Origin: Ichthyophis bannanicus
Lineage: Eukaryota; Chordata; Amphibia; Gymnophiona; Ichthyophiidae
Assembly: GCA_033557465.1 (NCBI GenBank)
Contig: CM066044.1
Location: 197,214,184-197,278,183, forward strand
DNA: 64,000 nucleotides
Direction of reading: 5' to 3'
The notes beneath the pieces are model-generated. The model did not search any database. It was not told the DNA's origin and saw nothing but the letters and a program-made list of their open reading frames with translations. Position 1 is the first letter of the stretch. The number at the start of each line of letters is the position of its first letter. The position numbers and the translations under genes were made by a program. This document shows positions 31,816-41,093 of the stretch, piece by piece.

Positions 31816-32464
31816 AAGGAAGCACAATTTTATAAAATTACCTTCATAGGAAGTAATTGTATAAAGAGGTGCCTATTTTTAGGGGCTAACAATGCATGTA
31901 AATGACAGCATTCTTTCAAAATTTTAGAGGTAACTTAAGGTTGATTGATTGCATGGTGGAGTGTCCTTATTCTATGGAACTTTTACCTCGAAAGTTGTAT
32001 GTATGACACCAGGGATTGTTCTTGAATTGTCATTGTCCAGATTTCCCAGAACAGCAGCACTTTAAAATATAAGAGATGGACATAATAGTGAGGCAAGGCA
32101 GATAAGGCGATTGGGACTGGAATAACAATTCCTGATGCAATTTATTTTTTTCTTGCTCTCATCCTAGTGTTACACAAGAGCTATCAATTACCTATAAATC
32201 AGGTCACACAGAGTGCATAGGATTTCCTTTGGTCCTTATATACAGAGCCATCTGTCCATCTTTGCTAAAGGGAGGAATTAACAGAGATCTTTTCCCTCAC
32301 AGCTTGTACAACAGAAATTCATCATACCTAAAAAAGGCTTCAGTGTGTTTGTGCTGCTGCTTGGGTATAAACTATTGTAGAATAAACCTGTCAGTATTTC
32401 AGGGCTTAAAAGATTTCCCTTTTCTGCTCCTTCTTAAGACTGCTTTTCATCATCCAACCAATTA
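31816..32464. other. no recognisable feature
   Basis: AT-rich sequence with one short ORF at 32229-32510 that shows no domain or family motif. Confidence 0.45.
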
Positions 32465-34130
32465 TCATATTCTCCATGGACAAGCAGAAAAAGTGCTTAT
32501 CTATGGGTAACATCACAGAGCCCTTACATGGAAACTCTCTCAGTTCCTTCCTGAAGTTTTTCGAGGGGTTCTACCATGCATGTGTGTGTCTTCCTGCCTG
32601 CATCACACACCAGTTTCCTTAGTCTTCTTTAGCAGCAGAGCCCTACAGATGTGTTTGTATCTTTGCAATTTTTGCTACATGTTTCCATCTTTGTAAGTTT
32701 TGTTTTCCTGACTTTGCCATCACGTGCAGAGTTTACCATCCTCTTGGCTTCTTTAATTAGGTTTTTCAGTTGTTTTAAAGTTTCCTTTATTTTTTCAAAG
32801 TCACTGCTATAGATTGCATTTAGGTCACTTTTTCTTACTTTTATCATAGAGTCGTTTGTTTTTGCAGTGGTTATCTTTTCAGACATGTCCCAGAAGCTTG
32901 CCAGTGGGTTTAAAACGTGCAGCCAGTGCCGTAGAACTGGGTCCATTATGGACATCCACAAATAGTGTCTTCAATGTCTGGGGACCCCAACCATAAGCCA
33001 CCTTCTTGTCTTTTGTGTTTACAGATGAGAATAGAGGCTTCAGAGTTGGAAAAAAAACCACAAACACATTTTTGGCACTAAGAAGTCTCATCCATCATTG
33101 GCATTGGCGGCGCAGCAAAGGTCTTCACTATCCTAGAAGTTGCATTTGACACTGGCAGAGAGCATCAGCATAGAGACCCCCCTCAAGCTCAATTTGAACA
33201 GAGCATCAGTCAATAGTAATATTGCCCTGAAAAAAAGAAAAGATTTGTCCTCATCATCTTTGGCATCGAGGATCAAGAATGTTGAACATTGGATGGAAGC
33301 TACACTGCATCAGTGGCGAGATTAATCAGAGCATAATGTTGAGAGTGCCGAGGGTTGGCAGTATCAACCCTTAAAGCAGCCCTGACGCGAGGACTGCTCA
33401 TCTTTCTCAAAGATGAAGGGGCCATGCCAGACTCCACGAGACTGAGACCAGCCTGCTGATACTCCCCTTTAGATTCAGGGAACATTGGCTGATACTGCTT
33501 TTCGGCGATGGTAGTCCTGGAGAAGTGACTAATGAAGGGTCTCAAAGACAGAATGTCAATGCGCTTCACCATGCATGAACTTAGAGCTCCAAAAGTTTTG
33601 ACTACAGTGTATCAGTCATGAGATCGATCATATCCTCAAGACCCACCACCTGCCTGCGGTAGAGACTTTAATCAGCCCCTGATGTATTGGAGAGTGATAC
33701 TGAACAGTCAGGTATTGGCATCACTCACTGAGGCATTGGAAGTCATTGATGCGTAGGTGGCTCCCGAAAGAGCCCCATCTCTCTTAGAAGATGGAGAACT
33801 ATCTAGGCAGGAGCTCAGATGTCATGTGAGTACCGCTCTGTGTTGGATTCAGGCCACTCATAGGAATCTGAGAATGACTCTGAATATCTCTCGGAGGAGG
33901 AGAGCTCTGGAGTTGCTCTTAGATTCCTCTCCCCTTATGAGAGGTGTATGTCCCTGCTTGAGGAGTTATCTTTCCAAGATATTGTGAGGATATGGCTAAG
34001 GCCATTCCATTTTCAAAGGAAATGGAGGAAGAGCCTGAGCCAAAGAATTGGATATTCTCCAATATTCCTTTGCCTCTAAGGAAGCGATGACAGTACCCAT
34101 GCACCTCATCCTTCAGAGGATACATTAGAG
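32465..34130 (+). pseudogene. DIRS gag region in plus orientation
   Basis: Begins with a terminal-repeat-like string TTCTCCATGGACAAGCAG (32473) in 5' orientation. Plus-strand text then shows DMSQKLASGFKTCSQC and CLQCLGT (32880-32975), equivalent to the Cys/His block at 28819-29019, and farther on SFQDIV...DMAKAIPFSKEMEEEP (33967-34035), which parallels TFQDFVRDMAKAITFSLEME at 44164-44742. The fragment lies head to head with the minus-strand DIRS starting at 34131. Many stops. Confidence 0.6.
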
Positions 34131-34138
34131 AAAACATA

Positions 34139-34263
34139 GTTACTCGCCTGTAGCAGGTGTTCTCCGTGGACAAGTAGGAATAAGTCCTCACGTATGGGAC
34201 TCCTAAGCTACATGTTACCAAAAACCGAGGAGACCACTGAGAAGCCCAACAGGGGTAAAACAT
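34139..34263. repeat. DIRS left terminal repeat (second family)
   Basis: AGTTACTCGCCTGTAGCAGG, with GTGTTCTCCGTGGACAAGTA and AAGTCCTCACGTATGG, is the reverse complement of sequences at 45800-45846 and 46180-46235, and shares its start with the short element at 23729. Confidence 0.75.
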
Positions 34264-34389
34264 TCAACTATGAAATTTAAAAAAAAACTACTATGTACAG
34301 TAGTGGCAAGAATCTCTTCTCTTCACTCTGCTTTTCTTTTTCCTTTATAATTTTTTTCTGGTAGTTTGGACTGACAGAAAGGGCCTAGG

Positions 34390-35065
34390 TGGGATGGAGT
34401 TGTATCCTAATCCCCAAACAAATGCCCAGGTACAGATTGGGTGAAGTTACTGTCATGTTGGGAATCCCCAACCAGGCAATAGTGAGATGCAAAGGTGTGG
34501 ACCAAAGACCACATTGCTGCTCTGTAGATCTCTTCCATGGAGACCGAACATAAGTTGGTTACAGACACCATCATAGCTCTGACATTGTGAGTTGTGACAT
34601 AGCCATCAAGATTTAGGCCTGCCAGAGCATAAGTGAAAGAGATGCAGTCTGCTAATCAAATTGAAATAGAGCATTTGGAAATGGCAGCCCCTAGCTTGCT
34701 GCAGTCAAAGGAAACAAAAAGCTGGACAGACTTCCTATGGGCCAAGTAGAAGTCCAAGGCTTGCTTGCAGTCCAACATGTGCAGTGCAACGTCTCCTTTG
34801 TGGGCAAGAGGCCTTGGAAAAAAGGTTGGTAGAACAACTGACTGATTAAGGTTGAATTCCCAAACCACTTTCGGAAGAGATTTAGGATGAATACAGAGGA
34901 CCACCCTATTGAGGTGGAATCTGGTATAAAGCGGATGTACTACTAGCACATGAAGCTCATTCACCCTGCAGGCCGAAGTGACCGCCATCAGAAACAAGAC
35001 CTTCCAGGTCAAGAATTTCAGTGGACAGGAATCGAGTGGCTCTAAGGGAGCCTTCAAGAGCTGTG
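34390..35065 (-). pseudogene. DIRS tyrosine recombinase core (second family)
   Basis: The long frame 34656-35246 includes PLEPLDSCPLKFLTWKVLFL, MAVTSACRVNELHVLVVHPL (first arginine box, R retained), FHLNRVVLCIHPKSLPKVV, EFNLNQSVVLPTFFPRP, and LDCKQALDFYLAHRKSVQLF. The remaining C-terminal box down to 34390 is degenerate. The frame runs directly from RNase H text into the core at about 35060, so the N-terminal DNA-binding domain seems deleted. It would have integrated the circular DIRS DNA. Confidence 0.78.
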
Positions 35066-36272
35066 CCAATAGGGCACAATGAGGATCATCAAACCTCCAT
35101 CTGCTCTGAGCTTCAGGAGGATCTTTGCTATGAGAGGAATTGGAAGATAAGCATACAGAAGGCCCTCCCCCCAATATAGAGGAAAGCATCTGATGTTGGT
35201 CGGCCATGTGACTCCACTCTGGAGCAGAACTGCACCACTTGGGCATTCTGCAGGGTGGAAAAGAAGTCCAGCGAGGAGGTTCCCTGAAAGATACGGGTCG
35301 CCATCTCCCTGTTCAGCATCCATTCATGTGGTTGGAGGACCCGACTCAGTCTGTCCACCAAAGTATTCTGCTCTCCCGGAAGATATGTGGCCCTCAGCTC
35401 CATCCTGTGAGCAATGGTGAACTTCCACAATCTGATTTCTCCTAGCCCAGGAGATATGAGCAGGTGCCTGTCATGGTGACCTGTCTGTCTAAACTAGGAC
35501 AATTTGGTTGGCTAGCCAGTCTCAGAAAGCCTTTAGAATGTTTGCTATAGCTCTCAATTCCAAAATGTTGATCTGATGAAGACTTTCTTGAATGGACCAT
35601 TCGCCCGGAGTGTGAAACCCATCCAGATGAGCTCCCCAGCCCAGTGTGTTTGTGTCTGTCATCAAAACCTTTTAGGGTGAGTCTTTCTGAAAAGGTAGAC
35701 GCCTGAGCAAGTTCCAATGAACCATGCAGTTGATCCCAAAGGAATGGGTCCACTGCATCCACAGAGTCCATTAAGCCTGTCTTATTTGGAGGTATCCCAA
35801 AGACATGACATGTACTGTCGAGGCCATATGATCTAGAACGGTCAGTATCTTGTGAGCGGTGACTTGTTTACTTGGTTGAGTCTCCCGCACTAAGACTGTT
35901 AGCCTCTAGAGACCGTCCTATGGGAGGAATGCCCTCGCTTGAGTCATGTCAAGCAGGGCTCCTATGAACTCCAGCCACTGGGTGGATTGAAGGTGGGACT
36001 TGGGGTAACTGATTACAAACTCTAGGAGCTTCAACACCTGGTGATCACCCGCATTGATTCTAGAACTCCTTCTGCAGCGGTACTTTGTATCAGTGAATCT
36101 TCCAGATAAGGGAAGACAAACACCTCCAGAGTCCTGAAGTAGGCTGCTACTACCACAAGGCATTTTGTGAAGATACAGGGTGCTGAGGCCAGGCTAAAAG
36201 GCAGCACTGGGTACTGAAAGTTTCATCCTCCTAGGATGAACCTGAGATACTTTTTGTGAGCGGGATGAATCG
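35066..36272 (-). pseudogene. DIRS RT C-terminus and RNase H (second family)
   Basis: Minus-strand blocks: a YPKSHLQSTQWLEFIGALLD segment (36030-35950), the RT connection; IESYSKHSKGFLRLASQPNC (near 35540); and the RNase H end MELRATYLPGEQNTLVDRLS, RVLQPHEWMLNREMATRIFQ (35290-35400). The spacing equals that at 63136-63688 and 46241-47206. Frames shift several times. The upstream palm domain lies beyond the LTR element at 42653. Confidence 0.75.
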
Positions 36273-37768
36273 TGTCAGACGGCTGCCTGGGTGAGAATCT
36301 TCACACTCTTGGCAAGTGCATATATCTATATGATTTGCAAGGTATTGTGGGCAATGTAGTTCATTCACACCAGACACAGCTGCTGACAATAATTTAGTTG
36401 TGCTCTTGGGTAAAGCCAATAAGATATTTATTTATGGGGTTATTTCTCCCAACACAGATATGCTTGGTAGCACATAAATTAGGTTACTTGCTTTCAGTGT
36501 TAACTTGGAAAAACAAAGTTAAAATCAGGAAAACAACAAATGAAAAGCCACAAAGCAAGAAACAAACTGTTCTTTTCAGGTTAACTTCTGATTACTTCCC
36601 ACATAGATACAGAAGTGATTCTCTCCTAGCTCACAAGCAATTAGGTAAGGCTTAATTGCTAGCAGTTACCAGCTGAAACCCCTTAGCTGGCTTGCCTTCC
36701 ACTGTGTGGGTCAAATCCTGCTTCAGGAGCTTTTCTGAGTAGATTAAAAAACAAAATTGTATTTCTTTGTGATGGTTGCTGTACTTTATAACAGAAAGTT
36801 ACCAACGGAGTTTAGATAAAGAGCAGTCCATATAAACAGGATCCTCATCTGCTATTATTCCCCCTTGTTCAACAAGCATGGGTTCAATATCATGGATTGG
36901 CACAGATGAATCTCTCAATGGAGCATTTTCAGGAGAATACTTGTTTCCCTGCTGTCTTTCAAGGTTATAGCTAGGGCATGGATCAGTGTTCATACCTGAG
37001 CTTCCATTGCTGCTAGAGTTCCTCTCTATATAGCCTGGCCAGTATGTAGTCCAGTTCTTATGTCCAGCCTTCCAATCCAGATCCCTGGACACTGGATCTC
37101 TCTTCACATACCTTCTGGCACAGGTCTTAGGGTCCCTTCCACGTGCAGCCGTCTCTCTCACAGGTAGCCTCTGGTGATTCCTAGCTCTGCAGCACCATTC
37201 CTCTGGCTTTCCCCAGTCCAATGGTGTATGCTGGCCCTTGGAATACCTCCCAGTATACGTACTGCTTTGGACTCTTCTAGACCTCTCAAAGGCTTTTCTC
37301 TTCCTTCTTCCAAAGGGTCTCTTTCCCTCTCTGTCTGTCCGGTTTGGCTTCTGCTTCTGATGATCCTTCAGATGAAACTGATGATCAAACTCAAGCTGAT
37401 TCTCAGGATACTGAGGACAATTCTCTGGATATCCAAGGTGATCATGAAGATGGTCATCTGTAGAATAAACTCTACTCTTATTCTGCTTAGATGAGTGTTC
37501 CATCCTAGCACAGCGCAGCTGTGCTGAATCAAGCTCTGCCCTTTGCAATGAGTGCTTGGGGATTACCTCATAGCCCTTTTGATTGAACACACGTTTTCTC
37601 ACTTCAGCTCCTCTCATGGCTGTTGGAAACCTGGTGCATTCTGGGACTGGTAGTCTTTTATGGCAAAATTCTGTTTTCTCATTTCTACCAGCACTGACAG
37701 GTTGCTTGTTCAGAGACACTTCACCTTTTCTATAGCCCCTTCCTGAGCTATGATAAGCTTCCTTATCA
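36273..37768 (-). repeat. 3' LTR of gypsy element
   Basis: 1496 bp. Matches 41094-42646 almost base for base except for a 57-bp segment present only in the other copy. The minus-strand start TGATAAGGAAGC follows a polypurine tract. Confidence 0.93.
36799..37617 (-). CDS. LTR-encoded ORF (3' LTR copy), unknown
   Basis: From the first ATG the frame is 272 codons and ends at 36799; it is open for another 34 codons upstream with no ATG. No known domain is recognised. The middle is strongly basic (GKRPFGRRKRKAFERSRRVQ), aromatic- and tryptophan-rich stretches follow (GHKNWTTYWPGYIERN), and the C-terminus is acidic (IEPMLVEQGGIIADEDPVYM, then DCS). There is no signal peptide or membrane span. The same frame is open in both LTRs. 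It could be an accessory protein, or a chance frame in an LTR kept open by composition. Confidence 0.5.
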   Translation of the reverse strand: MRGAEVRKRVFNQKGYEVIPKHSLQRAELDSAQLRCARMEHSSKQNKSRVYSTDDHLHDHLGYPENCPQYPENQLEFDHQFHLKDHQKQKPNRTDREGKRPFGRRKRKAFERSRRVQSSTYTGRYSKGQHTPLDWGKPEEWCCRARNHQRLPVRETAARGRDPKTCARRYVKRDPVSRDLDWKAGHKNWTTYWPGYIERNSSSNGSSGMNTDPCPSYNLERQQGNKYSPENAPLRDSSVPIHDIEPMLVEQGGIIADEDPVYMDCSLSKLRW

Positions 37769-37786
37769 CATACCCCCTGCTTAAGT
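37769..37786 (-). promoter_or_regulatory. polypurine tract
   Basis: On the minus strand CTTAAGCAGGGGGTATG directly precedes the 3' LTR. This is the usual plus-strand DNA primer position. Confidence 0.75.
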
Positions 37787-39274
37787 TATTACGGACTGGT
37801 TTAACTGGTGAAACGTCTTTCCTACAGTCCGTAATACCTACGAGAGTGTTATCATTTTGAAGCTCACTTACTTCCTGACTGGCTTCAGGGTCATTATTAT
37901 TTACAGGCCTCTCCTTCCAAGACTTAAGTACATTAATATGGTAGGTCTGCCTACGCCCTCTTGCATTTTCTACCATATAAGATACTGGGCTCACTTGTTT
38001 AACAACCTTCCATGGCCCTTTCCACTGTACTTCAAATTTTGGGGCTGTACCTGCTACTTGAACCAAAACCTTTTCACCAATGCTTAATTGGCGGCTTTTG
38101 GCCTTCCTATCATACCACCCTTTCTAGCGCACTTGACTGTCCTGCAGGTTCCTCTCAGCAACCTGCGAGGTCCTTTTCAAACGTGCTCTCAAGTCACGTA
38201 GAAACAGTGGCACCTCCTGACTTCCTGGTTCAGGATCAATCCATTGTTCCCTCAAAATGTCTAACAAACCCCGTGGAGCCCTACCATACATCAATTCATA
38301 TGGGGTTACACCTAGGGACACCTGAATTCTTTCCCTGCAGGCATACAAGGCAAAAGGCAATAACATATCCCATTCTTTTACCTCTCCTGCTAACCCCCTT
38401 CTCAACATTTGTTTGAGAGTTTGGTTGAATCTCTCCACCAAACCGTTTGATTGTGGATGGTAGGCTGAGGTTTTTACGTGATGAATGCAAAGGCATCCCA
38501 GACCTGGGCCAAATATTTGGATACAAAATTGGACCCTCGGTCAGTCAACACCTCTCTTGGGAATCCCACTTCACAAAACAATTTTACTAGCTCTAAAGCT
38601 ATTGTTTTTGCAGAAACATTCCTCAATGGTATGGCCCAGGGAAACCTTGTTGCCTGATCTACCATAACTAGGATGTATTGGAAACCTCGGGGCGTTTTGA
38701 CTAATGGGCCTACAATATCCATGGCAATGCGACCAATTGGGTCTGTGATAATTGGCATGGGGATCAATGGCACCACCGATGGGTGAGCCGCTGTAACTCG
38801 CTGACACGCTGGACATGCAGCACAAAACTGGGCAGTTTCTTTGAAAATACCTGGCCAGTAAAAACGCATAAGTATTTGATCCAGCGTTCCTTGCATCCCT
38901 TTATGACCTCCAACTGGATGATCATGTGCTAATCTAAGTATTAGCCCTTTGAAAGTTGTGGGTACCACCAATTGTTTACGTATGGTCCCATTTCTGGGGT
39001 CCTGACTCTCTCTATATAATATGTCATTATCTAGTCTGAATCTGGGCAACTCCTCCCTGACCTCATGAGCATACTTAAAAGCTCGGGTGAGAGCTGGATC
39101 AGCTCGCTGCTCTTGTGGAAAGTTAGGAAACTTTGCCACTAACTCAGCTGGCACCCAGGGTAAACTTTGACCAGCTAACATCTCAGCCCTACCCTGTGCT
39201 CTGCAAAGTCTCTCACGCCGCTTTTGTGGTTTCAACTTTCTTACTTTACCAGATGATGGGGTTATTAAAATCAT
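37785..39274 (-). pseudogene. gypsy integrase with HHCC, DDE and C-terminal domains
   Basis: The first frame (38474-39274) has a zinc-binding H...H...C..C domain (LAHDHPVGGHKGMQGTLDQI, CAACPACQRV) and the start of the catalytic core (RIAMDIVGPLVKTPRGFQYI and EVLTDRGSNFVSKYL, giving the two Asp). A one-base frameshift near 38485 leads to SAYHPQSNGLVERFNQTLKQ with the catalytic Glu. A single TAG near 38126 interrupts the path to the C-terminal SH3-like domain (FEVQWKGPWKVVKQVSPVSY, TYHINVLKSW). It inserts the cDNA into chromosomes. Apart from these two lesions it is well preserved. Confidence 0.9.
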
Positions 39275-40760
39275 GAGAGGGTAAGTCTCCTAATAACTCT
39301 GCCTGCTCCCCCTCCTCCTTCTGCTGGCTCTCTATCTTAGCCTGCGAGCGGGTGGATACAAGGCCCCTCTTATTACCCATAGTTTGGCCTTCTGGAGGCT
39401 GAACCATCTTTTTAGCTAGGGACTGAGGACTTCCAAAGAAAGGCCCGGGAGCTATTTTCATTATTAAACCTTCTCCCTCCTTCTTTCCTAGCCCTTCCAC
39501 TAGACCCTGCTTAAATCTTGGCCAGTCCTTTCCTAGAACCAAATCAAAGGGTAGCCTAGGCACCACTGCTACCAGGACTTCCTCTTGTTCCCCCAGGCAC
39601 TTAACCTTTAGCCTATAGGTGGGATGTGATGTTGCAGCACCATGAATGCATCCGATGTGAACCTGGCTTTCAGGGGTTCTAGGCACAAATCCTTCTTGGG
39701 CCTCTATTCTCTTCCAAAGCCTTTCTGACATCATACTCTGGTCTGCCCCAGAGTCTAACAAAGCATTTATGGTAATTCCTTGCACATCAACCATCAAAAG
39801 AAATCCTTCTTTGGGCTGTTTTAAATCCAGACCCATTAAGCTAGTGTGTGACTGGCATCCCTTCTCTAAATGTCCCCAGCTTCCACACTTGAAACATTTC
39901 TTTTCACTCCCCTGTGTCATCTGGTTTGGCACAGTACATTTATTTTCAGAAATATTTTTAACTATTTTCTTTTCTGATACAGCACAACTTGCCTCAGCAC
40001 CTATCTTCAGAGGGCCACCCATTCTATGGCAAGCCTGCGTGGCTCCCAAGAATCTCTCTGCTAGCATGGTTGCCTCTCCAAGATTTTGGCAATTTTGCTG
40101 TATAAGGAAAGTGTGCATATCTTTAGGCACCCCAGACATAAATTGCTCAAGCATTATAATATCTAATAACATTTCTACCGTCTTTTGCTCAGGCTCCAAC
40201 CATTTTACAGCTAAACCTCTGATTCTCTGACTCAGAGCCCTGGGTGTTTCACCCACTCTCAATGTAGTAGCTCTAAACATTCGCCTATACTCTGAAATAG
40301 ACAACCCTAGGCGATCTCTAATAGCAGCCTTTACATCCTTATAATTCAAAGCCTGGGCTGCTGGCATTGCTCTATAAGCTGCAAGCGCCTCTCCAGTTAA
40401 TGAGGCTGCCAGCCTTACTGCCCACTGGGTCTCTGGCCATGCTAATGCTTGTGCCACTCTTTCAAAAGACTCTAGAAAATCATCAACATTATCATCTGGA
40501 GTCAGTTTCCCAAAACTAAATGCCCCAATTCCTTGATTGAGTCCCACACTGTCCACATGTGGTGTACCAGTATTTACTGCTGGTCTTGCATCTGTTCCAC
40601 TTTGGCTCTGCAGCTGAACTAGGGCTTGCACCAGATCAAGCACTGGCTTCTGCTGGTCCATTATGGCTTTCATAGCAGTGTCCTGTGCCTGCTGCGATAG
40701 CTCCTGTTGCCTGCTAAACTGGGCTGCCATCCAGCTAGCCATCTCCCTCGGATCCATCAT
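39246..40760 (-). CDS. gag-protease polyprotein, SCAN-like capsid
   Basis: Open frame of 504 codons from the ATG of MMDPREMASW. Order: an N-terminal coiled Gln-rich segment; a SCAN-like retroelement capsid (DDFLESFERVAQALAWPETQ, LTGEALAAYRAM, RALSQRIRGLAVKWLEPEQK); one CCHC knuckle (CFKCGSWGHLEKGC, near residue 290); and a retropepsin domain with active-site LLDSGADQSMM and, farther on, FDLVLGKDW. It forms the particle and processes itself. The frame ends at 39246 and the integrase frame overlaps it, where an intact element would continue into RT. Absence of any stop supports youth. Confidence 0.93.
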   Translation of the reverse strand: MMDPREMASWMAAQFSRQQELSQQAQDTAMKAIMDQQKPVLDLVQALVQLQSQSGTDARPAVNTGTPHVDSVGLNQGIGAFSFGKLTPDDNVDDFLESFERVAQALAWPETQWAVRLAASLTGEALAAYRAMPAAQALNYKDVKAAIRDRLGLSISEYRRMFRATTLRVGETPRALSQRIRGLAVKWLEPEQKTVEMLLDIIMLEQFMSGVPKDMHTFLIQQNCQNLGEATMLAERFLGATQACHRMGGPLKIGAEASCAVSEKKIVKNISENKCTVPNQMTQGSEKKCFKCGSWGHLEKGCQSHTSLMGLDLKQPKEGFLLMVDVQGITINALLDSGADQSMMSERLWKRIEAQEGFVPRTPESQVHIGCIHGAATSHPTYRLKVKCLGEQEEVLVAVVPRLPFDLVLGKDWPRFKQGLVEGLGKKEGEGLIMKIAPGPFFGSPQSLAKKMVQPPEGQTMGNKRGLVSTRSQAKIESQQKEEGEQAELLGDLPSHDFNNPIIW

Positions 40761-41071
40761 GATCCCTGCAAGAAACAAAGAAAAAAAAAAACAAAGTGCA
40801 CCACCTTAAAAACAGGTGTGTTTTTTTCTACTTTTTTTTTTTTTTCAATTACCCCTGTGCCTTACTCCCATCCACCACTAGACATGCCCAGGTACTTATT
40901 ACCTTGTCTCAGTGATGAATCCAGCTCTGCACAGGGTCTTTTTCTCCTGGGACAGCTTCCTGGAACAACCTCTTCTCCTCCAAAGTGCAGTTGAGGGAAA
41001 ATCTTTTTTTCCAGCTTTAAACTTGAACTTTAGTTGTAATCCTCAGCAAGTAAATCCCCTTTGTGCAAAAG

Positions 41072-41091
41072 CAATCCGAAAAACTACGCCA
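41072..41091 (-). promoter_or_regulatory. primer binding site candidate
   Basis: Two bases inside the 5' LTR the minus strand reads TGGCGTAGTTTTTCGGATT. The initial TGG fits pairing with a tRNA CCA end. I could not match it to a specific tRNA. Confidence 0.5.
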
Positions 41092-41093
41092 TT

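Noticed and set aside
37174..37494. 106-codon plus-strand ORF, repeated at 41995-42315
   Set aside because: It is antisense to the LTR ORF and duplicated only because the LTR is duplicated.
39769..40230. 153-codon plus-strand ORF
   Set aside because: Antisense shadow of the clear gag-protease frame.
41072..41091. Assigning the LTR element primer site to a specific tRNA
   Set aside because: The sequence starts TGG as expected, but I could not match the rest to a tRNA 3' end with confidence.
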